DNA of 6,252 bases from Bacteroidota bacterium (lineage in GTDB: Bacteria; Bacteroidota; Bacteroidia; Bacteroidales; CG2-30-32-10). Shown piece after piece: positions 1 to 5,914 of the stretch. The notes beneath the pieces were generated by a model. It had not been told where the DNA came from. It searched no databases and worked only from the letters and a program-made list of their open reading frames with translations. Location: the NCBI GenBank assembly GCA_013334735.1, contig JAAXXA010000186.1, positions 1 to 6,252 of the forward strand, in the 5' to 3' direction. Every line of letters begins with the position of its first letter. Within the stretch, counting starts at the first letter, position 1. A program made the translations under genes and the position numbers.

Positions 1-1
1 A

Positions 2-790
2 ATGCTGTTGAGAAAAAAAATACTGATAGAAGCAAAACCTTTTGCAGTTGGCGTTAGAGTAGAACATCCTCAGCAATTAATTGACAACATTCAATATCAT
101 AATAATATTAAAATTAAAAACCTTCCAGCATCATCGTATAACTTAGCTTGTCAGTCAGGGAATAAAGGTGTTTACTCTTTTTGTATGTGCCCCGGGGGAA
201 GTATTGTAAACGCTTCCACATCTCAAACAGGACTTGTTTTAAACGGCATGTCAAATTCATACAGGAATCTCCCTTTTGCCAATTCAGGAATAGTTGTATC
301 TGTTGAAGAAAAAGATTTGTCGGAATATTCTCAATTTGGGGCGCTTGCCGGTATTAAATTTCAGGAAGCGCTTGAAAAAAAGGCATTCGAAACAGGGGGG
401 GCTGATTATACTGCTCCTGCTCAAAACATGATTGATTTCACGGAAAATAAGATCTCATCAAAATTAAATGATACTTCTTATTACCTTGGAATAAAGAGCT
501 CTCCACTGCACGAACTTCTTCCTTCGTTTATCGTGAGCCGGATGCAGGAAGCTTTTGGCATATTCGGAAAAAAAATGAAAGGATTTTACACAAATGAAGC
601 TACATTGCTTGGCGTGGAAACCCGTACCTCATCACCTGTAAGGATTCCAAGAAATTTTGAAACATTAGAACATGTGGAAATATCGAACATTTATCCATCA
701 GGTGAAGGTTCAGGGTATTCAGGAGGAATAGTATCGTCGGCAATTGATGGTGAACGATGCGCTGAAGCAATTATTAAAAAATTTAGATAG
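2..790 (+). CDS. FAD-dependent oxidoreductase, COG2509 type (C-terminal part, cut by window edge)
   Basis: The frame is open from the first base of the window, so the ATG at position 2 is probably an internal methionine and the true start lies upstream. The 262 visible residues resemble the C-terminal half of the uncharacterised NAD(P)/FAD-dependent dehydrogenases of COG2509, usually somewhat over 500 residues long. Recognisable segments are AKPFAVGVRVEHPQ (11-24), the cysteine motif CMCPGG (61-66), the stretch around STSQTGLVLNGMS (72-84), ETRTSSPVRI (206-215) and the glycine-rich GEGSGYSGGI (234-243), which in this family helps close the FAD site near the C-terminus. The protein is presumably a cytosolic flavoprotein; its substrate is not known. 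The next gene begins 44 bases after the TAG stop on the same strand, so co-transcription is possible. Family assignment is by motif memory, not a search. Confidence 0.85.
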   Translation: MLLRKKILIEAKPFAVGVRVEHPQQLIDNIQYHNNIKIKNLPASSYNLACQSGNKGVYSFCMCPGGSIVNASTSQTGLVLNGMSNSYRNLPFANSGIVVSVEEKDLSEYSQFGALAGIKFQEALEKKAFETGGADYTAPAQNMIDFTENKISSKLNDTSYYLGIKSSPLHELLPSFIVSRMQEAFGIFGKKMKGFYTNEATLLGVETRTSSPVRIPRNFETLEHVEISNIYPSGEGSGYSGGIVSSAIDGERCAEAIIKKFR

Positions 791-813
791 TTTAAAAATT
801 TATTATATTTTTG
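782..813 (+). promoter_or_regulatory. Possible Bacteroidota promoter for the gene at 835
   Basis: TATTTTTG at 806-813 fits the Bacteroidota -7 consensus TAnnTTTG. TTTA at 782-785 is a one-mismatch -33 element, 20 bases upstream. The predicted transcript would start near 820, about 15 bases before the ATG at 835. The stretch is nearly all A and T, so a chance match is quite possible, and the gene may instead be read through from the oxidoreductase gene. Confidence 0.3.
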
Positions 814-834
814 TTTTATAAATTTATAAATGAA

Positions 835-1530
835 ATGACCAACGAAGAACTTAAAAAATTACCACTTGTTGAAAAGATAACCGAAAAAGGCGGGATGAAG
901 CTTGATGTTTATAACAACACTTATGATGCCTTTCAAAGCTTGAAACTTGTTGCTAAGGATATGACAGAAAACCTTAAAAAGAAAGTTGCAAAAAACGATA
1001 AGCGTATCTTTTTTAATTATTCCGACAAGGGTGAGTTTGAAACAGAATTAAAATTTGGTGGCGACATGCTTATGCTTACCATGCATACCAACGTGTTTGA
1101 ATTTCCACGTGAACACGAAATAATGAAATTGTCGTATATAAAACAGGATATTACGCGCTCGTACTGTGGAATTATTAATATGTATAATTTTCTTGCAGAT
1201 TCGCTTAAATATAACAGGGTAAACGATGTTGGATACCTTGTAGCCCGTATCTTTATTAATAGAGAAGATCATTATTTTGTAGAAGGGAAACGACAAATCG
1301 GATTAATGTATAATAATTTTGCCAAATCAAAAATTGACAGGAATGCTATAAAAAAGATTCTTGAAACGGCAATAAATTATTGTGTTGACTTTGATCTGTT
1401 AACTCCTGTTTATGATAGCATAAAGGTAGTAAGCGTATCGGAAATGCTCGAAAACTCTATGAATCTTAACTTACGAACAGGCAAAAGGTTGGGGTTTCGT
1501 TTTCAGGTTGACGATGACGACTCGGAATAA
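835..1530 (+). CDS. Conserved-looking soluble protein of unknown function, 231 aa
   Basis: I do not recognise this protein. The frame is open from a TTG at 811, but ATG at 835 (MTNEELKKLP) is the better start: the TTG lies inside a possible -7 promoter element, and the eight extra residues add nothing recognisable. No Shine-Dalgarno is seen, only an A/T-rich leader, which is common in Bacteroidota. The product is hydrophilic, with no signal peptide, membrane segment or obvious catalytic motif. Its middle part (around FETELKFGGDMLMLTMHTNVFEFP, written here across residues 74-97) alternates charged and hydrophobic residues as in beta strands; the second half looks more helical. The tail is acidic (VDDDDSE). 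It lies between a flavoprotein gene and a tRNA gene, and the context gives no functional hint. Codon use resembles its neighbours. An open frame of this length without low-complexity sequence is very probably real. Confidence 0.75.
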   Translation: MTNEELKKLPLVEKITEKGGMKLDVYNNTYDAFQSLKLVAKDMTENLKKKVAKNDKRIFFNYSDKGEFETELKFGGDMLMLTMHTNVFEFPREHEIMKLSYIKQDITRSYCGIINMYNFLADSLKYNRVNDVGYLVARIFINREDHYFVEGKRQIGLMYNNFAKSKIDRNAIKKILETAINYCVDFDLLTPVYDSIKVVSVSEMLENSMNLNLRTGKRLGFRFQVDDDDSE

Positions 1531-1554
1531 AAAAACAATTATTTTTTTCTACTT

Positions 1555-1585
1555 CTTGCTTTTTATAAAATTACCTGTATATTTG
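1555..1585 (+). promoter_or_regulatory. Bacteroidota-type promoter for tRNA-Val
   Basis: CTTG at 1555-1558 (consensus TTTG, one mismatch) and TATATTTG at 1578-1585 (exact TAnnTTTG) are separated by 19 bases, the preferred spacing for the primary sigma factor of Bacteroidota. Transcription would begin around 1590, leaving a leader of roughly 27 bases to be processed before the tRNA 5' end at 1618. Confidence 0.65.
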
Positions 1586-1617
1586 CACTCCCATTTGAGG
1601 GAAAAATAAAGTAAAAA

Positions 1618-1692
1618 GGGAGTTTAGCTCAGCTGGTTCAGAGCATCTGCCTTACAAGCAGAGGGTCACTGGTTCGAATCCAGTAACTCCCA
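1618..1692 (+). tRNA. tRNA-Val (anticodon UAC)
   Basis: A full cloverleaf folds by eye. The acceptor stem pairs GGGAGTT (1618-1624) with AACTCCC (1685-1691), and the discriminator is A1692. The D stem pairs GCTC (1627-1630) with GAGC (1641-1644). The anticodon stem pairs TCTGC (1646-1650) with GCAGA (1658-1662) around the loop CTTACAA, giving anticodon TAC at 1653-1655 (valine). The variable loop is GGGTC. The T stem pairs ACTGG (1668-1672) with CCAGT (1680-1684) around TTCGAAT. The terminal CCA is not encoded (ACAAC follows the acceptor stem), so it is added after transcription. It has its own promoter upstream and a terminator 10 bases downstream, so it is a single-gene unit. Confidence 0.97.
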
Positions 1693-1702
1693 CAACAAAG
1701 AC

Positions 1703-1739
1703 AAAGGTTTCAGAGTTTTAAAAACTGAAACCTTTTTTT
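1703..1739 (+). terminator. Intrinsic terminator of the tRNA-Val transcript
   Basis: A perfect 11-bp stem pairs AAAGGTTTCAG (1703-1713) with CTGAAACCTTT (1725-1735). The 11-base loop is itself A/T self-complementary, and the stem runs into seven T residues (1733-1739). It follows the tRNA 3' end by 10 bases. Confidence 0.85.
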
Positions 1740-1761
1740 ATTTGCATACAATTTGCATACA
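1740..1761 (+). repeat. Perfect 11-bp tandem direct repeat, two copies
   Basis: ATTTGCATACA occurs at 1740-1750 and again at 1751-1761, directly after the terminator of the tRNA and 25 bp before the IS. Short direct repeats next to a tRNA 3' end can be integrase arm-type binding sites of elements that insert into tRNA genes. No integrase gene or second tRNA-end copy is present here, so the role is unknown. Confidence 0.6.
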
Positions 1762-1786
1762 AACACTGGGTCTTTTCAATGTTGAA

Positions 1787-1813
1787 TGTCTTAACCCCCT
1801 ATAAGTTGGACAC
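1787..1813 (+). repeat. IS terminal inverted repeat, orfB (3') end
   Basis: It begins TGTCTTAACCCCCT and ends GGACAC. It matches the reverse complement of 3194-3221 over the outer 14 bases without a mismatch and again over TGGACAC, with one base less in the middle. Confidence 0.9.
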
Positions 1814-2846
1814 TTTTATTAAAAGAGTTTAGTACATTTTCATCCAAATTTTCATTCATCATCCGATTAGCAAAGGTAGCAGTATTTCCGAAAATGTCAA
1901 GGGCAAGGCAAGTGTCCTGAAAAGCGGACACCCTTGACATTTCCTCCAATACTTGCGCTGTTTGAGGCTTATCGAATGATAATGAAACCTGATATTCATC
2001 CCATTTTTTCATAGGAGTTATTCTTCCAAGACTTCCATGCCTCCTTTTGTTATTATAAAAATTCATGTAAGCACTAATAGTTAATTTGGCTTCGTAAAAG
2101 CTTGCTAATTCAAACCTTTGAATGACTTCTCTTTCAAAAATACTGTGAAATGCTTCAATATAAGAGTTTTCTTCTGGTGTTGCAATATGAGTAAATTCCT
2201 GACGTGCATCTAAGGTCCGCAAGTAATGCCGAACTTTATTAGCGATAAACTGAGAACCATTGTCATTACGAACGGTAACCCCTTTCAAGCCATGAGCAAT
2301 ATCAATACGGCTAATCATTTTAATTACATCAATTTTACGAACACTACTTTGAAAAATCCAATCTAATATTCTCCTGCTATAAACATCCATGAGAGAAAGC
2401 AAATAATAATTTTTACGTTCATTCGGCACCCAAACATACTTAATGTCCCAACAAAGGTATTCCATGGGCTTAGAAGCGTTTATTTTGCGGAATTTAACCC
2501 ATTCTCTTTTCCCTTGAGTTTTTATAACTTTCCCCAATAATAATTGACTTTCATCCATAAGCCTGTAAACTTTTTTGTGATTAATTATATAATCCAAGCT
2601 CTTTAATTCCGCTGTTACATTTTGATAGCCGTAGCATACAAATTCTCCACTCAATATCTTTTTTATATCTTCAACCACTTCTGCATTACTTACAATTGTT
2701 CCATCCTGTTTTAATGTATTAATACTTGGTCTTATTCCTTTCTTCCCATCAGTAGGCTTATAATAGAAATTACTACGAGAAAAATCGGTCCATTGACATA
2801 ATTCTCGAACAGGAACCTTTTCGCGATATTTGTGCATAATTGTCAT
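1791..2846 (-). CDS. IS3-family transposase OrfB (DDE integrase domain)
   Basis: This is the catalytic half of an IS3-family transposase, which cuts and joins the element ends. The 351 residues contain an N-terminal HTH_21-like region (about 50-105, with GYQNVTAEL and KKVYRLMDE) and then an rve integrase core. The catalytic triad is D134 (WDIKY), D195 (NDNGSQF) and E231 (SYIEAF), with exactly 35 residues between the second D and the E, the classic D-D(35)E spacing. The family C-terminal motif follows (NFYNNKRRHGSLG, 262-274). The ATG used here overlaps the orfA stop as ATGA. The frame is also open upstream to the slippery site, so the active form is most likely an OrfAB fusion of about 454 residues. 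Oddly, about 65 residues follow the usual end of the domain (after KKWDEY, 280-285), and this tail encodes a strong hairpin. Confidence 0.93.
   Translation of the reverse strand: MTIMHKYREKVPVRELCQWTDFSRSNFYYKPTDGKKGIRPSINTLKQDGTIVSNAEVVEDIKKILSGEFVCYGYQNVTAELKSLDYIINHKKVYRLMDESQLLLGKVIKTQGKREWVKFRKINASKPMEYLCWDIKYVWVPNERKNYYLLSLMDVYSRRILDWIFQSSVRKIDVIKMISRIDIAHGLKGVTVRNDNGSQFIANKVRHYLRTLDARQEFTHIATPEENSYIEAFHSIFEREVIQRFELASFYEAKLTISAYMNFYNNKRRHGSLGRITPMKKWDEYQVSLSFDKPQTAQVLEEMSRVSAFQDTCLALDIFGNTATFANRMMNENLDENVLNSFNKSVQLIGG
1892..1942 (-). repeat. Two-tier hairpin inside the orfB C-terminal extension
   Basis: The outer stem pairs AAATGTCAAGG (1892-1902) with CCTTGACATTT (1932-1942), 11 bp perfect. 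The inner stem pairs GTGTCC (1912-1917) with GGACAC (1926-1931) around an 8-base loop; nine bases bulge on one side. The inner GGACAC is the same hexamer that ends each terminal repeat, and the 16 bases at 1916-1931 match the inner left-end repeat at 11 of 16 positions. Confidence 0.7.
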
Positions 2847-3154
2847 TTTCTCTTGGATCCGATAGGAGTTTTTTTTAAAAGCTCTGATTTTACTTCTATT
2901 TCCAAAGCTTGCTTGGCAATGATACGTTTTAAACGTTCATTTTCTTCTTCCAATACACGAAGCTCTGGATCTACGCGTTTATACTGTGGTTTTAATCCGG
3001 CGATACCTTTGTTGAGGTAGCGCTGCTTCCACTTCGATAGCAATGATGGTGATAAATTATACTTTCGGCATGTCTCCACGCTGCCTTCTCTTTCAGCTTC
3101 ATTTATTATTGAAAGCCGTTCTTCTGGGGTAAATTTTCTTTTTGTTTTTGTCAT
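2843..3154 (-). CDS. IS3-family transposase OrfA (helix-turn-helix, coiled coil)
   Basis: This is a 103-residue protein of the HTH_Tnp_1 / IS911-OrfA type, which binds the element ends. Residues about 8-50 form the helix-turn-helix (FTPEERLSIINEA, then TCRKYNLSPSLLSKWKQRY). Residues about 62-95 form a leucine-zipper-like coiled coil (LRVLEEENERLKRIIAKQAL) used for multimerisation. ATG at 3152-3154 is preceded by AGGA, a plausible ribosome binding site. The stop TGA at 2843-2845 overlaps the orfB ATG. Near its end, a run of eight A residues lets a share of ribosomes shift -1 and make OrfAB. On its own, OrfA normally regulates transposition in IS3 elements. Confidence 0.93.
   Translation of the reverse strand: MTKTKRKFTPEERLSIINEAEREGSVETCRKYNLSPSLLSKWKQRYLNKGIAGLKPQYKRVDPELRVLEEENERLKRIIAKQALEIEVKSELLKKTPIGSKRK
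2870..2876 (-). other. Programmed -1 ribosomal frameshift site (A AAA AAA)
   Basis: In the orfA frame the codons read TTA AAA AAA ACT, so the heptamer A AAA AAA fits X XXY YYZ. A T TTA AAA heptamer overlaps it just upstream. A -1 slip after orfA residue 95 continues as NSYRIQEK and then into the OrfB methionine with no stop, giving 95 + 359 = 454 residues. This is the known IS3-family arrangement; slippage itself is inferred. Confidence 0.85.
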
Positions 3155-3174
3155 GTTTCCTAAATTTACTGTTA

Positions 3175-3182
3175 CAAAATTA
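3175..3182 (-). promoter_or_regulatory. Likely -7 element of the transposase promoter
   Basis: Read on the minus strand this is TAATTTTG, an exact TAnnTTTG match, about 20 bases before the orfA ATG with AGGA between. No good -33 TTTG is seen at the right distance, because that position falls in the terminal repeat. The element is one half of a perfect 9-bp palindrome with 3187-3195. Confidence 0.4.
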
Positions 3183-3193
3183 AAATTAATTTT

Positions 3194-3221
3194 GTGTCCA
3201 GCTATTTAGGGGGTTAAGACA
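3194..3221 (-). repeat. IS terminal inverted repeat, orfA (5') end
   Basis: Read on the minus strand it begins TGTCTTAACCCCCT and ends GGACAC, mirroring 1787-1813. It carries TAA at 3215-3217 in the frame of the downstream truncated gene, so that gene cannot be read through from inside the IS. Confidence 0.9.
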
Positions 3222-4843
3222 ATAATGGCACCAATTGGACATCTGTAAATAATGGATTAACAGACCCGTGGATTTTTTCATTAGCTATTGATAGTAACAG
3301 AATTTTTGCTGGTTGTCATCATGGAATATATTTATCTACGGATAATGGAGCAAGTTGGACACCCAAATGCAATGGATTCCCAACCTATTTTGTTGGAAAT
3401 GATACTGTATATGATAGTGGAAAAGCATTTTTGATTGATGGAAATAAAATTTATGCATGTTCTCCGGGTGGAGGTATTTCTGTAACTACTAATAATGGTA
3501 ATAGTTGGACTCCTTTAAACAACGGACTTACTAATACAAATGTTTGGTCACTTGTCAAAACTGGAACAAATCTTTTTGCTGGAACTAATGGTGGTGGGGT
3601 GTTTTTATCGACAAATAATGGAGCAAACTGGAATGCAGTGAATACAGGTCTAACAGATTTGCATGCAATATCTTTAACACTTATGGGAACAAAAATATTT
3701 GCAGGTACTGGTTCGGGGGTGTTCTTATCATCAAATAATGGTACAAACTGGGTTAAAGTTGGGTTAGCTAATAAAAGCATTCGTTCCTTAACAGTAAGTG
3801 ATACGAATATTTTTGCTGGTTGCTTTGATTTTATCACATCGGGTAATGGAGTGTATTTATCATCAATCAATGGAACATATTGGACACATTTAGATAATGG
3901 GCTATCAAAATTAGGTATATATGCTTTAGCAATAAATGACACAAATATATATGCAGGAACTAGCAATGGAGGAGTCTTTTTATCAAACAATAATGGAACA
4001 AGTTGGACTCAAAAAATTCAAGGGATGACAAATGCTTATATTAATTCAATAGCTGTAAGTGGTACAAATATTTTTGCCGGATCAGAATATAGTGGAATAT
4101 TTTTTTCACCTGATAATGGCGTCAATTGGTCTGAAGTGAACAATGGTCTTACTAACCGCGAAATTCAAGCACTGTTAATTAATGGCGACAATATTTATGC
4201 TGGAACAAATGGAGGGGTATTTTTATCAACCAATAATGGCACAAATTGGAGCGTAATGAATTCCGGTCTTAATTCTGACACATACATTTATTGCTTTGCA
4301 AAGGAAGGATCGAATATCTATGCCGGTACAAGACATGGTGTTTTTATGTCAAATATTAATGATTCTATTTGGGTCCCAATAAATAATGGATTGACCTATA
4401 AAGTTAATTCATTAGCAATAAAAGGTACAAATATATTTGCCGGAGTATATGGCGGAGGTATTTATTTGTTAACTGATACTTCTGCAAATTGGGTAGCAAT
4501 TAATAATGGTATAACAAATAACACGATAAATGATATTGCTATAAGTGGAAACAATATTTTAGCTGTAGCTAATGGCGATATTTTCCTTTCAAACAATAAT
4601 GGAACAAACTGGACTGATGTTAATAATGGTTTAAATGCCGGGTGGATTGAATCATTAGCTATTAATGGCACTGATATTTATATTGGCGCTTATAATGGTG
4701 TTTATTTTTCATCAGACACTTGTGCAACATGGACACCATTTAATACTGGGCTACCTCCAACATATATAAATCATATAGCAACTAATGGATCTTATATTTT
4801 TGCAGGAACTGATGGATTTGGCGTATGGAAACGACCTTTGTAT
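3221..4843 (+). repeat. About 13 tandem Asp-box coding repeats
   Basis: Units of roughly 115-135 bp recur, each with a variant of TCAACAAATAATGGNACAAA followed by TGG. They cover the propeller part of the secreted protein. Copies have diverged enough that none is a near-exact neighbour duplicate. The first unit is cut by the IS, and the last ends in GFGVWKRPL instead of a full Asp-box. At least three units lack the canonical box (SNINDSIW, LTDTSANW, SSDTCATW). Confidence 0.8.
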
Positions 4844-5644
4844 AATTATAATGCTTGTAATATGTATATCTCTCCATCTTCAATTATTAACGAATCTACA
4901 CCAAGTGCTCTTGATGGAGCTGTTAATATTTATATACACGATGGCACTCCACCATATCATTTCACATGGAGCAATAGCGATACTATTCAAAATATTTCCG
5001 GATTAGCTAGCGGTTATTATGATGTAATAGTAACTGACAGTAATAATTGCCAGACCATTGCTTCTTTTTTTATTCGCAATTTATCCGATTCTACTTATTG
5101 GAATTGCAACGATACGCTGAATACTAATACTGTTGATACGTGCTTTAGTTTTATACCTGACACAGCCTATATTTACAGTTTTAATTTTCCTGTTTCCGAT
5201 AGTATTTCTGTTAAATGGATTGTCTTTTCACAGGACACTTCTCAACATGGTTTTGTAACAGTTACCTATTCGATAGATTCCAATGGATGCTATATAGCTG
5301 TTTTATCGATTGAATGTGCGAAAAATATAATTTCTTATTTTTATGACAAAATATACATTGAAAACACATTTGTCACGCAAATTAATACATCGCATATTCC
5401 ATTTGAAAGTAGTTCAATATACCCAAATCCTTCAAATGATAAAATAACAATAGATTTTGCATCATATTTGACAAAAAACAAATTATTTTTTTCAATTTAT
5501 AATATACACGGGCAATTGCTCCTGAAACAACCATTAAAACAAGAAAAAACGGAAATTGACATTAGTAACCTTGCAAAAGGGATTTATATATTAAGACTAA
5601 ATAATAACGAAAAAACAGAAGTAGTAAAATTTGTGAAAGAGTAG
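3221..5644 (+). CDS. T9SS-secreted Asp-box beta-propeller protein, 5' end lost at the IS (likely pseudogene)
   Basis: The frame is open from the IS edge for 807 codons. Repeats begin with the first codon (NNGTNWTSVNNGL), so the TTG at 3431 is only an internal codon; the real start and signal peptide are missing. Residues 1 to about 540 hold about 13 repeats of roughly 40 residues. Each contains an Asp-box S-x-[DN]-x-G-x-x-W (STDNGASW, STNNGANW, SPDNGVNW) and a strand of the form TNIFAG, as in BNR/sortilin-type propellers. After VWKRPL comes an SprB-like repeat from C546 (DGTPPYHFTWSNSD, VTDSNNCQT). An unassigned region follows. The last 78 residues, from YPNP (734-737) through LAKGIYILRLN, are a T9SS type A sorting domain that directs export and surface attachment or release. 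As it stands the protein cannot enter the Sec pathway, so it is probably non-functional. The lack of any other stop suggests recent truncation. Ligand unknown. Confidence 0.88.
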   Translation, partial: NNGTNWTSVNNGLTDPWIFSLAIDSNRIFAGCHHGIYLSTDNGASWTPKCNGFPTYFVGNDTVYDSGKAFLIDGNKIYACSPGGGISVTTNNGNSWTPLNNGLTNTNVWSLVKTGTNLFAGTNGGGVFLSTNNGANWNAVNTGLTDLHAISLTLMGTKIFAGTGSGVFLSSNNGTNWVKVGLANKSIRSLTVSDTNIFAGCFDFITSGNGVYLSSINGTYWTHLDNGLSKLGIYALAINDTNIYAGTSNGGVFLSNNNGTSWTQKIQGMTNAYINSIAVSGTNIFAGSEYSGIFFSPDNGVNWSEVNNGLTNREIQALLINGDNIYAGTNGGVFLSTNNGTNWSVMNSGLNSDTYIYCFAKEGSNIYAGTRHGVFMSNINDSIWVPINNGLTYKVNSLAIKGTNIFAGVYGGGIYLLTDTSANWVAINNGITNNTINDIAISGNNILAVANGDIFLSNNNGTNWTDVNNGLNAGWIESLAINGTDIYIGAYNGVYFSSDTCATWTPFNTGLPPTYINHIATNGSYIFAGTDGFGVWKRPLYNYNACNMYISPSSIINESTPSALDGAVNIYIHDGTPPYHFTWSNSDTIQNISGLASGYYDVIVTDSNNCQTIASFFIRNLSDSTYWNCNDTLNTNTVDTCFSFIPDTAYIYSFNFPVSDSISVKWIVFSQDTSQHGFVTVTYSIDSNGCYIAVLSIECAKNIISYFYDKIYIENTFVTQINTSHIPFESSSIYPNPSNDKITIDFASYLTKNKLFFSIYNIHGQLLLKQPLKQEKTEIDISNLAKGIYILRLNNNEKTEVVKFVKE

Positions 5645-5696
5645 TTCTATTGATAAGTTAAGTGCGTATAAGCCCAACAGCTTAATGCCAAGTATA

Positions 5697-5739
5697 TTTG
5701 CAGCCTTCTTTTAAAGGTATTTGGTTTTTCGGCTGCAAA
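5697..5739. repeat. 9-bp perfect hairpin arms downstream of the secreted-protein gene
   Basis: TTTGCAGCC (5697-5705) is the reverse complement of GGCTGCAAA (5731-5739), with a 25-base loop. It starts 52 bases after the stop codon. No T-run follows on the plus strand, so it is a poor intrinsic terminator. Confidence 0.45.
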
Positions 5740-5798
5740 AGAGCTTGTCATCTTCCAACGCACCAAAGGCAGCTAAATATTCTCGGCAGCTAAAAAAT

Positions 5799-5836
5799 CC
5801 TTCCCTTCTGTAAAAATTTAAACTCTCACGCACTTT
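5799..5836 (+). repeat. 38-bp flanking module, left copy
   Basis: The unit is CCTTCCC, then 23 bases with a central AAATTT, then CGCACTTT. The same unit with the same 23-base spacing recurs at 6158-6195. The middle also contains TAAAAATTTAAACT (5811-5824), whose exact reverse complement is at 6168-6181. Confidence 0.7.
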
Positions 5837-5914
5837 CCCACCCTAAAAAACATTGTGGTTAAAATTTGTGAAACTTGATAATGATGCTGCTTTAAGAAAC
5901 ACACTATTGCTACC

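Larger units (their letters stand above)
1787..3221 (-). mobile_element. Complete IS3-family insertion sequence, 1435 bp
   Basis: The element is bounded by 27/28-bp terminal inverted repeats that start TG and end CA, as in IS3-family elements. It encodes OrfA and OrfB on the minus strand, overlapping by 4 bases, with an A-rich frameshift site. Both reading frames are intact and the DDE triad is present, so it could be active. The orfB stop codon TAA lies inside the left-end repeat (1791-1793). Flanking bases do not form a target duplication: GAA or TGAA on the left, ATA or ATAA on the right. All transposase coding runs against the host genes on both sides. Assignment to an IS3 subgroup is not attempted. 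Confidence 0.92.

Noticed and set aside
811..834. TTG at 811 as the start of the unknown-function gene
   Set aside because: It overlaps a possible -7 promoter box, and an in-frame ATG lies at 835 with a normal start context for this group.
1048..1296. Minus-strand open frame of 82 codons inside the unknown-function gene
   Set aside because: It is wholly antisense to a better supported gene, with no recognisable motif.
1531..1552. A-run and T-run after the unknown-function gene as a terminator
   Set aside because: The pairing is A/T only, with no G-C pairs, so the hairpin would be too weak to call.
1783..3226. A target-site duplication around the IS
   Set aside because: No match of 3, 4 or 5 bases exists between the sequences just outside the TGTCTTAAC ends.
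3431..3433. TTG at 3431 as the start of the secreted propeller protein
   Set aside because: Asp-box repeats continue in frame upstream to the IS edge, and no signal peptide follows this codon.
3451..3990. Minus-strand open frame of 179 codons under the propeller gene
   Set aside because: It is an antisense shadow of the Asp-box repeats. Its apparent repeats mirror the plus-strand coding repeats, and it has no start context.
3221..4843. Regular ~120-bp repeats as a CRISPR or satellite array
   Set aside because: The periodicity is at the protein level, with diverged DNA and no identical short repeats with unique spacers.
4785..5006. Plus-strand 73-codon hydrophobic frame overlapping the SprB-like region
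   Set aside because: It is an alternative frame of the secreted protein; the leucine-rich look comes from frame-shifted repeats.
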